From the NCBI GenBank assembly GCA_029101205.1, contig JAQXQO010000166.1, positions 1 to 47,129 of the forward strand: 47,129 nucleotides of DNA. The letters are read 5' to 3'. A model generated the notes under the pieces. The model saw nothing but the letters and a program-made list of their open reading frames with translations, was not told the origin of the DNA and ran no database searches. Shown piece after piece: positions 32,301-39,804 of the stretch; positions within the stretch are counted from its first letter, which is position 1, and each line of letters starts with the position of its first letter. A program made the position numbers and the translations under genes. This DNA comes from Coriobacteriales bacterium (GTDB taxonomy: Bacteria > Actinomycetota > Coriobacteriia > Coriobacteriales > Atopobiaceae).

Positions 32301-33107
32301 GCCAGCGGGCAAAAGAGCGTCGTGTACGTGAACTCGCGCGAGCAGTCGGTGTCCCTGGCTCGCATGCTGCGCCGCGACATACCCGACCTCGGTCACCGCA
32401 TAGCGTTCTACAACGCAGGGCTCACCAGGGCGGACCGCGCCAGCGTGGAGTCGGCGTTTCGCGACGGCACGCTGACCTGCATCATCAGCACCAGCGCGTT
32501 CGGCGAGGGCGTGAACCTGCCCGACATCCGCAACGTGCTGCTGTACCACATGCCCCTGGGCTCCATAGAGTTCAACCAGATGAGCGGGCGCGCGGGGCGC
32601 GACGGCAAGCCCGCCAGCGTATACCTGCTGTTCGGCAGCCGCGATGCGCGCGTGAACGAGAGGATCCTCTCGGGTGCCGCACCCTCCCGCGACGAGCTGG
32701 CGACGCTGTACCGCACGCTCATGACCATTGCGCGCAGCCGCGCCACGCGCCAGACGCCCGACGGGCTGGCGGAGTTCCGCCTGGCGAACGCAGACATAGC
32801 GCAGGCCGCGCTGGACCTGAACCCCTGCACGCGCGTGGACGAGCGCACGGTGTCCTGTGGCATATCCATCTTCCGCGAGCTGGGGCTCCTGCGGGTGCAG
32901 GGCTTCGGCAGCGCCCGCGCCATCAGCATGACCCCGTCGCCTGCCCACGTGGACCTGGACAGCTCGATTCGCTTCCTGGAGGGAGCCCGCCTGCGCGAGG
33001 AGTTCTCGTCCTTCTGCGACTGGGCGCTGTCTTCCAGGCCTCAGGAGATGCTCAGCAGAATAAATAGGCCCATAACTCCTTCTTTTGGGCGTATTGTGGA
33101 GAACTAG
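29400..33107 (+). CDS. recJ: RecJ single-strand exonuclease fused to a HIRAN domain and a RecQ-like helicase
   Basis: 1235 residues in one frame; typical RecJ is 550-800. GAGGGGCG precedes the ATG. Residues 1-590 are RecJ: DFDVDG (Asp91, 93, 95), TVDNG (Asp149), TDHH (172-174), NAAGRMGS (292-299), the DHHA1 motif GGHAGAVG (418-425) and an OB-like domain. Residues about 604-697 resemble a HIRAN domain (FFTRVVGM, VGYLRRQIANVLAPL), which binds single-strand DNA ends. After an Ala/Gly linker, 755-1130 form a superfamily 2 helicase: ATGRGKS (776-782), DEAH (881-884), SAT (916-918), FGEGVNLPD and QMSGRAGRDG (1060-1069). The last part has no recognised RecQ zinc or HRDC domain. It probably unwinds and degrades 5' ends in repair, as the separate RecJ and RecQ do. 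The gap to rel is 25 bases. Confidence 0.93.
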   Translation: MSGLKDNRRWELLPRDVRVERLLQKSCNVSPLVARVMAARGIKTAEQAQRFLTPSLERDWHDPLDIPGMSQAADRVDQALRDGERIAIFGDFDVDGMSSTCLLTLALRHFGGVVAPYIPNRFGEGYGLSREALTRVIEGSHPSLIVTVDNGIASAHEVAWLLRQGIDVVVTDHHEPGDLVPQGVPVTDPKLEADCPSRDLAGAGVALKLVCELGRRRGEPDYWRHYTELATLGTVSDMMVLQDENRALVADGIRQMRHTARPGLVALAATAGIDLSTVTSDSLPFSLIPRLNAAGRMGSTDLAFDLLLTSDPADAAVLAGKLEQINNERREIESELTEQAMAKLDASYKGGRVIVVGGEGWHEGVKGIVASRIVNKYHVPTILFSISDGVARGSGRSVGTVDLFHAVEQCSDLLVRFGGHAGAVGVTCDVENLDAFRQRLEEVMDQLPAEQFEDRGEVAALVSLSEVTMANIASLEAMQPFGQGNKKPLFGVRGVLMRNRSRVGYSGNHLRFLATNGVCSVPAIMFRTPDIERASDYEGAVDLVFDAVNETWQGRTKPKLMVKDILFRDAKDVSCDASLSARLFAHTDEILSRDEYAGIADATSFFTRVVGMPDAKATGTLSAGQTLRMRHQADAGVGPDQECPVALLAPDGTRVGYLRRQIANVLAPLMDAGTEYVATVVGSCPSEGSSYLGVEVCRRPAQQAGQPATEGAAVGAGSPAQPDADLRRKEELASLGYDQLTDGLRSRMIGDHDFLPAQRQALELLRDGHNTLCVMATGRGKSLIFHVHAAREAILHGKASVFVYPLRALVADQLYHLQEALGPLGLHVRTLTGETPLEERDDTFGALAEGRADVILTTPEFLAIHCARFARGGRVGFVVVDEAHHAGSSRGGGRDAYEQLPQVLHRLGDPTVLAVSATAPTPVARHICQLCSIKPDDVVVDRSVRQNLTLRDLRELREREAALVSVVASGQKSVVYVNSREQSVSLARMLRRDIPDLGHRIAFYNAGLTRADRASVESAFRDGTLTCIISTSAFGEGVNLPDIRNVLLYHMPLGSIEFNQMSGRAGRDGKPASVYLLFGSRDARVNERILSGAAPSRDELATLYRTLMTIARSRATRQTPDGLAEFRLANADIAQAALDLNPCTRVDERTVSCGISIFRELGLLRVQGFGSARAISMTPSPAHVDLDSSIRFLEGARLREEFSSFCDWALSSRPQEMLSRINRPITPSFGRIVEN

Positions 33108-33132
33108 AAAACCCAGAGGGAGGGGAGCAGCC

Positions 33133-35490
33133 ATGACAACGGAAGACAAGCCTGCCAAAGAGTCCCACAGCAAAGGCGCGATTCCCGACGCAGACAACTA
33201 CCGTTTGCTGCAGTCGGCCTGTGCCGCCTACCTGGATTCCCAAAGCTGCGAGCGCATCCAGCATGCCTATCGCTTTGCGGCGCAGTTCCACAGAAACCAG
33301 AAGCGCCGCTCCGGCGAGGCGTACATCAACCACCCGGTCGAGGTGGCCCTGATTCTCTCGAAGGACCTGCACATGGACGCGGACTCCATCTGCGCCGCGC
33401 TGCTGCACGACACCGTGGAGGACACCCCTGCTACCCTGGACGACCTCAGAAAGCTGTTCGGCGAGACCGTGACCGAGCTGGTGGACGGCGTGACGAAGCT
33501 GACGTCCATCCAGGTGGCCTCCATGGACGAGAAGCAGGCGCTCAACCTGCGCAAGATGTTCCTCGCCATGTCCAAGGACATCCGCGTGGTCATCATCAAG
33601 CTGGCGGACCGCCTGCACAACATGCGCACCCTGGCTGCGCTGCCTCCCGACAGGCGTCTGTTCAAGGCGCGCGAGACCATGGACGTCTATGCGCCACTGG
33701 CCGACCGCCTGGGCATGAGCTCCATAAAGTGGGAGCTCGAGGACCTGTCCTTCTTCTACCTGTATCCCGAGGAGTACCAGCGCATTGCACGCATGGTGCA
33801 AGAGACGCGCGCCCAGCGCGAGCAGAACACCGAGGAGGCCATAAAGACCCTCTCGGACGAGCTGGTGCGCGTGGGGCTGAACCACTTCCAGATAGCCGGC
33901 AGGCCCAAGCACCTGTGGTCCATCTACCAAAAGATGAAGCGCAAGGGCATGGAGTTCAGCCAGATATACGACCTCATAGCGCTGCGTGTCATCACCCAGA
34001 CCGTGGGCGAGTGCTACTCGGTCCTGGGAGCCGTGCACACGCTGTGGCACCCGCTGTCCGGGCGCTTCAAGGACTACATAGCCATGCCGAAGGCCAACGG
34101 CTACCAGTCGCTGCACACCACGGTCATAGGCCCCGAGGCGCGACCCATCGAGATCCAGATCCGCACGCAGCAGATGCACGAGCAGGCCGAATACGGCATC
34201 GCCGCCCACTGGCTGTACAAGAAGTCCGGCAACTCCGAGGGTCAGATGTCGCGCGACGACAAGATGGTCGACTCTCAGATCAACTACATCCGCCGCAGCC
34301 TGGACTGGGTCAGCGAGACCGAGATAGACGACCCGCGCGAGTTCCTGAACAGCCTGCGCGTGGACCTCTTTGAGGGCGAGATCTTCGTCTTTACCCCAAA
34401 GGGCGAGGTCATGAGCATGCGCCGCGACTCGACGCCCCTGGACTTCGCCTACTCGGTGCACACCGAGGTGGGCAACCACTGCGTCGGCGCAAAGGTCAAC
34501 GGCTCGGTGGTGCCCCTGACCTACAAGCTGCAGACCGGCGACCGCGTCGAGATCTTGACGAACAAGAACTCCCACCCGTCGCGCGACTGGATGAACATCG
34601 CCGTCACTCCCTCGGCACGCTCGAAGATACGCAAGTACTTCAGCACGGTGACGAAGGCCAGCGACGCCGAGCAGGGCCGTGCCCAGCTGGCGCGCGAGCT
34701 GCGCAAGAGGGGCTATGGCATCTCGACGCCCAGGACGGTCAAGGCCATCGACCGCGTCCTCGAAGCGTTCGACGTGCGCACGAGCGACGACCTGTTCCAG
34801 GGCATCTACAACGGCAAGGTCTCCGAGAAGCAGGTGGCTAACCGCATCCAGGCCATCCTGGAGGAAGGCACGCCCGAGCAGATAGCGGCAGCCCAGAAGG
34901 CAGCCGAGGAGGAAGAGGCCCGTGCCACGGCCATCGCCGAGGACAAGCCCTTGCACCCCGCCGGCGTGTCGCAGCGCACCACGCATCGCTCTCCCGAGCG
35001 CAAGCGCACGAACTACGGAGTCATCGTGACGGGCGACCCGGACCTGCTGGTGCACCTGGCGCACTGCTGCAACCCCGTGGCAGGCGACGAAATAGTGGGC
35101 TTCGTCACGCGTGGGCGCGGCGTGTCGGTGCACCGTGCGAACTGCCCCAACGTAAAGAGCCTGATGAAGCACCCCGAGCGCATGATCGACGTCCAGTGGG
35201 ACACGTCTGGCGCCACCGAGTTCCAGGTGGAGATCGTGGTGGAGGCCACGGACCGCATGGGGCTTCTGAAGGACGTCACCATCGCCATAAACGACGCCGG
35301 TGCCAACATCCTTTCGGCTGCGACGCAGACCAGCAAGCAGGGGGTGGCGCGCCTGCGCTTCCTTGTGGCCATATCGGACGCCAGCCTCTTGGACACGCTT
35401 CTGACGTCTGTCAGCCACGTGCCCTCGGTGTTCGACGCCCGCCGCATCATGCCCGGTGAGGGCGGCAACGAGATGAGAAGGAGGGTCTAG
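33133..35490 (+). CDS. rel: Bifunctional (p)ppGpp synthetase/hydrolase Rel
   Basis: 785 residues from the ATG at 33133 (AGGGGAG upstream). Domain order is normal for long RSH enzymes. The HD hydrolase has ALLHDTVEDT (His92-Asp93) and the upstream R-x-x-GEAYINHP. The synthetase has IYDLIALRV, RFKDYIAMPKANGYQSLH and EIQIRTQQMH. A TGS domain lies at about 416-476 and a C-terminal ACT domain at about 705-785. The RFKD (311-314) is the R-x-K-D form associated with bifunctional Mg-dependent enzymes, not the E-x-D-D of monofunctional RelA. It can therefore make and remove alarmone, including that made by the small synthetase at 17398. It is flanked in the operon by recJ/helicase and a metallo-hydrolase that starts one base after its stop. 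Confidence 0.96.
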   Translation: MTTEDKPAKESHSKGAIPDADNYRLLQSACAAYLDSQSCERIQHAYRFAAQFHRNQKRRSGEAYINHPVEVALILSKDLHMDADSICAALLHDTVEDTPATLDDLRKLFGETVTELVDGVTKLTSIQVASMDEKQALNLRKMFLAMSKDIRVVIIKLADRLHNMRTLAALPPDRRLFKARETMDVYAPLADRLGMSSIKWELEDLSFFYLYPEEYQRIARMVQETRAQREQNTEEAIKTLSDELVRVGLNHFQIAGRPKHLWSIYQKMKRKGMEFSQIYDLIALRVITQTVGECYSVLGAVHTLWHPLSGRFKDYIAMPKANGYQSLHTTVIGPEARPIEIQIRTQQMHEQAEYGIAAHWLYKKSGNSEGQMSRDDKMVDSQINYIRRSLDWVSETEIDDPREFLNSLRVDLFEGEIFVFTPKGEVMSMRRDSTPLDFAYSVHTEVGNHCVGAKVNGSVVPLTYKLQTGDRVEILTNKNSHPSRDWMNIAVTPSARSKIRKYFSTVTKASDAEQGRAQLARELRKRGYGISTPRTVKAIDRVLEAFDVRTSDDLFQGIYNGKVSEKQVANRIQAILEEGTPEQIAAAQKAAEEEEARATAIAEDKPLHPAGVSQRTTHRSPERKRTNYGVIVTGDPDLLVHLAHCCNPVAGDEIVGFVTRGRGVSVHRANCPNVKSLMKHPERMIDVQWDTSGATEFQVEIVVEATDRMGLLKDVTIAINDAGANILSAATQTSKQGVARLRFLVAISDASLLDTLLTSVSHVPSVFDARRIMPGEGGNEMRRRV

Positions 35491-35491
35491 C

Positions 35492-36133
35492 ATGGCCCAG
35501 GAGAGCACGCAGCAGGGCGCCCCGTCGAAGCCGGAGGTCAGGCACTTCGTGGTGGGCCCCATCCAGACCAACTGCTACGCGTACGTCTGTGACGGCGAGG
35601 CCATGGTGGTGGATCCAGGTGACGCTGGACAAAAGATAGCCGACCAGCTGAAGGGCGTGCACGTCAGCCTGATCGTGGCCACGCACGGACATGGCGATCA
35701 CGTCAGCGGCGTGGCACAGCTGCAGAAGGCCACCGGGGCGCCGTTTGCCATGAACGCGGCCGACGTTGACCTGGCCACGCACGCCACGCACAATTCCCGC
35801 TGGGCCAGCGAGGACGCGCCCCAGCCGCAAAGGCTTCTCTCGGAGGGCGACCAGGTGCAGGTGGGGTCTGCCACGCTGCAGGTGCTTGCCGCCCCCGGCC
35901 ACACGCCTGGCGGCATCGTGCTTCTGGGGGACGGGGTCGCCTTCGTGGGCGACACCATCTTTGCGGGATCGTGCGGTCGCACCGACCTGGATGGGGGAGA
36001 TTCCCAGGCCATGCAGCAGACGCTGGCCCGCCTGTGCCAGGCAATCCCTCCCGACACCGTGCTTCTGTGCGGCCACGGTCCCATTACGAACATGCGCCAC
36101 GAGCTCCAGACGAACCCCACGTTCCCGCGCTAG
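35492..36133 (+). CDS. Metallo-beta-lactamase-fold hydrolase (glyoxalase II-like)
   Basis: 213 residues, with AAGGAGG seven bases before the ATG, just inside the end of rel. The metal ligands are visible: THGHGDH (about 65-71), APGHTPGG (about 133-140), GDTIFAGSCGRTD (about 150) and CGHGP (about 189). The short form without the C-terminal glutathione-binding helices resembles YcbL-type proteins, which hydrolyse thioesters such as S-lactoylglutathione in some species. As actinobacteria usually lack glutathione, a different thioester is more likely here. It ends the secD operon; a small hairpin follows without a T run, then the tRNA-Leu gene. Confidence 0.88.
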   Translation: MAQESTQQGAPSKPEVRHFVVGPIQTNCYAYVCDGEAMVVDPGDAGQKIADQLKGVHVSLIVATHGHGDHVSGVAQLQKATGAPFAMNAADVDLATHATHNSRWASEDAPQPQRLLSEGDQVQVGSATLQVLAAPGHTPGGIVLLGDGVAFVGDTIFAGSCGRTDLDGGDSQAMQQTLARLCQAIPPDTVLLCGHGPITNMRHELQTNPTFPR

Positions 36134-36225
36134 CAGAAACGCTGCCGCCAGCGTAATCTCGGGTGGTCGTCTGCGCTCATGTGATAGACTGCACCCATGC
36201 GCGCGGCTTTGACGCGCGACGCTTT

Positions 36226-36311
36226 GCCGGCGTGGCGGAATGGCAGACGCGGCAGACTCAAAATCTGCTCCTGGCAACAGGGTGTGGGTTCGACCCCCAC
36301 CGCCGGTACCA
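36226..36311 (+). tRNA. tRNA-Leu(CAA)
   Basis: Acceptor arms GCCGGCG (36226-36232) and CGCCGGT pair with one G-U. The anticodon stem GCAGA/TCTGC encloses CTCAAAA with anticodon CAA, reading UUG. A long variable arm (CCTG/CAGG) marks a class II tRNA, as expected for leucine. The T arm is GTGGG-TTCGACC-CCCAC. The CCA end is encoded (36309-36311). Confidence 0.96.
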
Positions 36312-36321
36312 TGAACTTGCA

Positions 36322-36347
36322 GGGCCCGGGCAACCGGGCCCTTTTTT
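36322..36347 (+). terminator. Rho-independent terminator of tRNA-Leu
   Basis: GGGCCCGG (36322-36329) and CCGGGCCC (36334-36341) form an 8-bp stem with a GCAA tetraloop, followed by six T residues (36342-36347). Confidence 0.93.
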
Positions 36348-36495
36348 CTACGTGACGGCAACGCTTGAGGTGGTCCTTCTTGCCGTAGCCTGGCTTGGGG
36401 CTATGCCTGTGGCGAATCCTTCGCCTGCCCTATGCTTTTAGGCGCTGACGCGCTTGTGGAGGGGACGTGAGCAAGGGGCAATTCTGCGTTCGCGC

Positions 36496-36524
36496 TTGCA
36501 TGGATTCCAACGGGGTCCTATTAT
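36496..36524 (+). promoter_or_regulatory. Promoter of the infC-rpmI-rplT operon
   Basis: TTGCAT (36496-36501) and TATTAT (36519-36524) are spaced by 17 bases. Transcription would begin near 36531 and give an untranslated leader of about 190 bases. Confidence 0.7.
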
Positions 36525-36530
36525 TACATC

Positions 36531-36717
36531 TTGTGTAAGTGCAAAGCGGGACGAGGTTGGTCCCCACCTACGCGGCGCCTTCGGCAGCTGCCTGGTCAGA
36601 CAAACTAGCTATATGTTGGCTCGCCTTCGGGTGAGGTTGTCTCCCAGTGCTGCAAAGGCGTGGGAGTTTTTTCATGTCGCGGCGCATGGCGCCGTACCGA
36701 AGGGAAGGTGTCCGACA
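36531..36717 (+). promoter_or_regulatory. infC leader with an attenuator-type terminator
   Basis: The leader contains a terminator-like hairpin, CTCCCA (36641-36646) with TGGGAG (36661-36666), directly followed by six T residues (36667-36672), all upstream of the infC start. Low-GC bacteria control infC-rpmI-rplT by L20-dependent premature termination in such a leader. This leader is analogous in layout; I could not verify that it matches the L20 binding structure. The stretch at 36348-36495 before the promoter shows nothing recognisable. Confidence 0.6.
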
Positions 36718-37293
36718 ATAGCGAAGAACGACGGCCCCCGCGTCAACGGGGAAATCACTGCCCGTACTTGCCGCCTCATCGGCGTCGATGGATCGCAGCT
36801 TGGACTTTTTGGTGTACGCGATGCCCTTCGTATCGCCAACGACCAGAACCTTGACCTCGTGGAGATTGCCCCGAACGCGGAGCCTCCCGTGTGCAAGGTC
36901 ATGGACTACCGCAAGTTCAAGTACGAGCAGGATCGCAAGGCCAAGGCCGCTCGCAAGAAGCAGGTCAAGGTCGAGGTCAAGGAGATGAAGTTTCGCCCAA
37001 AGATTGACGTGGGCGACTACGAGACCAAGAAGAACCACGTCATGCGCTTCCTGCGCAAGGGTGCGCGCGTGAAGGTCACCATCATGTTCCGCGGTCGAGA
37101 GATGGCTCACCCCGAGCAGGGCTTGAACGTGCTCGAGCGTCTTGCGAACGATTTGAAGCCGTACGCTACTGTCGAGTCGCAGCCAAAGATGGAAGGCCGC
37201 AACATGCACATGCTCGTCGCTCCCATCAAGGGCGCCTTCGACAAGCTCCCGCAGGACGACGGTGTGAACAAGGACGATCAGAAGGAGAACTAA
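36718..37293 (+). CDS. infC: Translation initiation factor IF-3, ATA start
   Basis: 191 residues if started at the ATA at 36718, which lies 8-12 bases after GGAAGG and gives the expected N-terminus, reading A-K-N-D-G-P-R-V-N-G-E-I after the initiator. No ATG, GTG or TTG lies in frame nearby. The next upstream in-frame ATG (36613) would place the attenuator and its T run inside the coding region. IF-3 genes are known to use rare AUU, AUC or AUA starts, allowing the factor to limit its own translation. The N-domain (to about 80), the Lys-rich linker, and the C-domain with VKVTIMFRGREM are typical. IF-3 proofreads the initiator tRNA and prevents subunit joining. L35 and L20 genes follow. Confidence 0.92.
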   Translation: MAKNDGPRVNGEITARTCRLIGVDGSQLGLFGVRDALRIANDQNLDLVEIAPNAEPPVCKVMDYRKFKYEQDRKAKAARKKQVKVEVKEMKFRPKIDVGDYETKKNHVMRFLRKGARVKVTIMFRGREMAHPEQGLNVLERLANDLKPYATVESQPKMEGRNMHMLVAPIKGAFDKLPQDDGVNKDDQKEN

Positions 37294-37296
37294 GTT

Positions 37297-37491
37297 ATGC
37301 CCAAGATGAAGACCCACAAGGGTACGGCAAAGCGCTTCCGCCGCACCGGCACCGGCAAGATCATGCGTGCCAAGGCATACAAGAGCCACATCCTGACCAA
37401 GAAGTCCCCCAAGCGCATTCGTGGTTTCCGTCAGGAGACCACCCTCTGCAAGTCGGATGCCAAGGTCGTTTCCCAGCGCATGGGCAAGTAG
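37297..37491 (+). CDS. rpmI: Ribosomal protein bL35
   Basis: 64 residues, strongly basic, with the family start [21 protein letters not shown] and [11 protein letters not shown]. It lies three bases after the infC stop, with AAGGAG inside the end of infC, so translation is probably coupled. It is a component of the large ribosomal subunit. Confidence 0.97.
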   Translation: MPKMKTHKGTAKRFRRTGTGKIMRAKAYKSHILTKKSPKRIRGFRQETTLCKSDAKVVSQRMGK

Positions 37492-37536
37492 GCGCGCACG
37501 CGTCATTGAATTTTTTGATTGAGGAGTTGATTTTTA

Positions 37537-37902
37537 ATGGCACGTGTTAAGCGCGCAATGGCTGGCCGCAAGAAGCGTCAGACGCTGGTCAAGCTCACCA
37601 AGGGTTACTACGGCACCAGCTCTCGTACCTTCCGTGGCATGAAGGAGCAGGCTCGTCACTCCCTGCAGTACCAGTACCGCGACCGCAGGAACAAGAAGCG
37701 CGATATCCGCTCCTTGTGGATTCAGCGCATCAACGCCGCCGCCCGCCTGAACGACCTGTCCTACAGCAAGTTCATGCACGGCCTGAAGCTGGCCGGCGTG
37801 GACCTGGACCGCAAGGTCCTGGCCCAGATTGCCTACGAGGACGCCCAGGGCTTCGCTGACCTGGCTGCAGTCGCAAAGAAGGCCCTGGAGGCCGCCGAGT
37901 AG
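37537..37902 (+). CDS. rplT: Ribosomal protein bL20
   Basis: 121 residues with the family features [20 protein letters not shown] at the start (basic extension that binds 23S RNA) and [19 protein letters not shown] in the globular part. GAGGAG lies upstream, in a 45-base gap after rpmI. L20 is an early assembly protein of the large subunit and, in several bacteria, the repressor of this operon through the mRNA leader. Confidence 0.97.
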   Translation: MARVKRAMAGRKKRQTLVKLTKGYYGTSSRTFRGMKEQARHSLQYQYRDRRNKKRDIRSLWIQRINAAARLNDLSYSKFMHGLKLAGVDLDRKVLAQIAYEDAQGFADLAAVAKKALEAAE

Positions 37903-37937
37903 CACTCGGCCTTTGCGCCAACATAGCTTGAGCTCAA

Positions 37938-37970
37938 AAGGACGTCCGCAATCGCGGGCGTCCTTCTTTC
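37938..37970 (+). terminator. Bidirectional terminator between rplT and the WecA/TagO-like gene
   Basis: A 12-bp stem with one G-U pair (37938-37949 with 37954-37965, AATC loop) is followed by CTTTC on the plus strand. On the minus strand the same stem is followed by TTTTG, so it can serve both convergent genes. Confidence 0.8.
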
Positions 37971-38058
37971 ATGCGTGAATAGGGGACGGGAGGATGTCCA
38001 GCCTTACCGTGCCGAAGCCACCCGATGCCTGCTGCTGCGCGGCAGGCGAAGAAGCGCC

Positions 38059-39240
38059 CTACTGCTGGTCGTGGTGCTCGACCTGGCGCTTCTCCTCTTC
38101 CTTGAACTCGGGGTCCTGGGGGCACACGAGCTCGTCCTCGCCGGTCTTCGGGTCGTAGTGGTGCAGGAGCACCGGGCGGAACAGCTGCAGCCGCGCCGCG
38201 ATTATGGCGGAAGCAATGATGAGCACAAAGAAGATGATGATGCGGGGCACCACGCGCACCTGAGTCATCAGGATGGCGCCCAGGCACAGCAGCGCGGTCC
38301 ACGCATAGATGACCAGGACCGTCTGACGCTGGTCGAAGCCCTCGTTCAGCAGGCGGTGGTGGATATGGCCCTTGTCGGCGTGTCCAATGCTGACGTGCGC
38401 GCGCCCGCGCCTGACGATGGCCGAGAACGTGTCGATGATGGGGATGCCCGCCACGACCAGCGGGATGATGATGGCCGTGAGGCCCGCCACGCGCGAGACC
38501 GACAGCAGGGAAACCGAGCCCAGCGCGAAGCCTATGAGCAGTGAGCCCGAGTCGCCCAAGAAGATCGAGGCCGGGTGGAAGTTGTAGCGCAAGAAGCCCA
38601 GGGTGGCGCCGGCCAGCATGATGGACAGCGCCGCGGCGTCCAGGTGGCCCGAGATGGTGGAGACGACCCACATGGTCAGGCTGGCGATGAACGCGATGCC
38701 CGACGCTAGCCCGTCCAGGCCGTCGATCAGGTTGAAGATGTTCGTGTAGGCTACCAGGTAGACCACGGTGATGGGAAACGCCAGGATGCCCAGGTTTATG
38801 GCGTCGTTCGTGGCGGGGTTCACTATGACGTCGATGGACATGCCGCCAGCCGCGGCCACGCACGCGGCCACCGTCTGGCCGACCAGCTTCTGCAGGGGCT
38901 TCAGCTGAAACTTGTCGTCCAGAAGGCCCGTCAGAAAGATGATGCCGAACGAGGCGAACACATAGGGGAAGTTCACAGATCCGTGCGAGCTGGGTGACAG
39001 AACCACGGGCCAGTTCCAGAGGTTGGTGCCCAACACCTGGACCAGCTCTCCCACGATGAGGCCGCAGAAGACTGCGATGCCTCCCATGCGAGGGGTGGGA
39101 TGGGTGTTCACCCTGCGGGCGCTGGGGTAGTCGATGGCGCCGACCTTCCAGGCTATGCGGCGCGCCAGGGGGGTCAGCATCAGGGTCGCCACCAGAGAAG
39201 TGGCGAACAGCACGACAAAGGGGAGCCACCATGAGAGCAT
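38059..39240 (-). CDS. wecA: WecA/TagO-type undecaprenyl-phosphate sugar-1-phosphate transferase
   Basis: 393 residues from the ATG at 39240, which has GGGAGG upstream; an ATG six codons earlier lies before that site. About ten membrane helices. Family motifs are in order: THPTPRMGGIAVF (about 46-58), LLDDKF with the catalytic Asp pair (about 105), FNLIDGLDGLASG (about 170), FLGDSGSL (about 227) and the cytoplasmic HADKGHIHHRLL (about 285). The enzyme joins a sugar phosphate, usually GlcNAc-1-phosphate, to the undecaprenyl carrier, starting wall polysaccharide or teichoic-acid-like polymer synthesis. MraY is excluded by the HIHHRLL motif. The C-terminal 50 residues are a charged cytoplasmic tail. 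No other glycan gene is adjacent. Confidence 0.9.
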   Translation of the reverse strand: MLSWWLPFVVLFATSLVATLMLTPLARRIAWKVGAIDYPSARRVNTHPTPRMGGIAVFCGLIVGELVQVLGTNLWNWPVVLSPSSHGSVNFPYVFASFGIIFLTGLLDDKFQLKPLQKLVGQTVAACVAAAGGMSIDVIVNPATNDAINLGILAFPITVVYLVAYTNIFNLIDGLDGLASGIAFIASLTMWVVSTISGHLDAAALSIMLAGATLGFLRYNFHPASIFLGDSGSLLIGFALGSVSLLSVSRVAGLTAIIIPLVVAGIPIIDTFSAIVRRGRAHVSIGHADKGHIHHRLLNEGFDQRQTVLVIYAWTALLCLGAILMTQVRVVPRIIIFFVLIIASAIIAARLQLFRPVLLHHYDPKTGEDELVCPQDPEFKEEEKRQVEHHDQQ

Positions 39241-39349
39241 ATGCGGAGAACCTCCCATCTGCGGCCTTCATGCGTCACCAAGCGGGCACTCCGACTGCTG
39301 CTAAGGTGCACCCCTTTAATTTTTCCGCACATCGGCTCCAAGTCAAGCC

Positions 39350-39378
39350 TTGGTATTGTTCAACAAACCGCTTATATT
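39350..39378 (+). promoter_or_regulatory. Promoter of the 6S RNA gene
   Basis: TTGGTA (39350-39355) and TATATT (39373-39378) are spaced by 17 bases and place the start at about 39385, exactly at the first base of the closing stem of the RNA. Confidence 0.7.
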
Positions 39379-39384
39379 CTAGGT

Positions 39385-39554
39385 GTCGTCCTCCTGCGGT
39401 ACAAACTGGGTGAACCGACAAGCTTTTTTTGGGAGCCCGTATCTCGTACCCAGTACAGGTATCCTCCGTTGTTGTGGAAGCTGGAACAGGCGTCGAGGGC
39501 ACCCACCTGTGTATAGGTGGGTTCATTATCGCTACCGCAGGGGGCGACTTTTTT
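39385..39554 (+). ncRNA. ssrS: Probable 6S RNA
   Basis: About 165-170 nucleotides with a long closing stem: GTCG and CCTGCGGTA at the 5' end (39385-39401) pair with TACCGCAGG and CGAC at the 3' end (39533-39548). Six T residues follow. The 3' half holds the hairpin CCCACCT-GTGTAT-AGGTGGG (39502-39521) followed by TTCATTATC, which I recall as typical of Gram-positive 6S RNAs. The unpaired middle would mimic an open promoter. 6S RNA binds the housekeeping RNA polymerase and restrains transcription in slow growth. The identification rests on the fold, the hairpin, and a matching promoter and terminator; a covariance search would settle it. Confidence 0.78.
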
Positions 39555-39564
39555 CGATTTGCGG

Positions 39565-39593
39565 TTGACAGAACGTTTTCCGATTGTCAGAAT
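39565..39593 (+). promoter_or_regulatory. Promoter of tRNA-Ala
   Basis: A consensus -35 box TTGACA (39565-39570) and CAGAAT (39588-39593) are spaced by 17 bases, 21 bases before the tRNA. Confidence 0.75.
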
Positions 39594-39614
39594 AACGTTC
39601 GCGCCAAAGCGCCT

Positions 39615-39690
39615 GGGGATGTAGCTCAGCTGGGAGAGCGCTGCCTTCGCAAGGCAGAGGCCGAGGGTTCGAATCCCTTCATCTCCACCA
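39615..39690 (+). tRNA. tRNA-Ala(CGC)
   Basis: The cloverleaf is complete: acceptor GGGGATG with CATCTCC (one G-U), D arm with AGCTCAGCTGGGAGAGC, anticodon stem CTGCC/GGCAG with loop TTCGCAA and anticodon CGC, T arm GAGGG-TTCGAAT-CCCTT. CCA is encoded at 39688-39690. It reads GCG, a common Ala codon in such GC-rich genomes. Confidence 0.96.
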
Positions 39691-39702
39691 TTTGAACACA
39701 GG

Positions 39703-39733
39703 CACCTTCGAGCAAGGCTCGGAGGTGTTTTTT
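39703..39733 (+). terminator. Rho-independent terminator of tRNA-Ala
   Basis: An 11-bp stem with one G-U (39703-39713 with 39717-39727) and a 3-base loop is followed by six T residues (39728-39733). Confidence 0.92.
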
Positions 39734-39804
39734 CGTATGTGGCATGCTCGTGGCGCCGTGCGCCTACGAACGGCGCCTTTCCACGGGCAGGATCCGGAGT
39801 TGCA

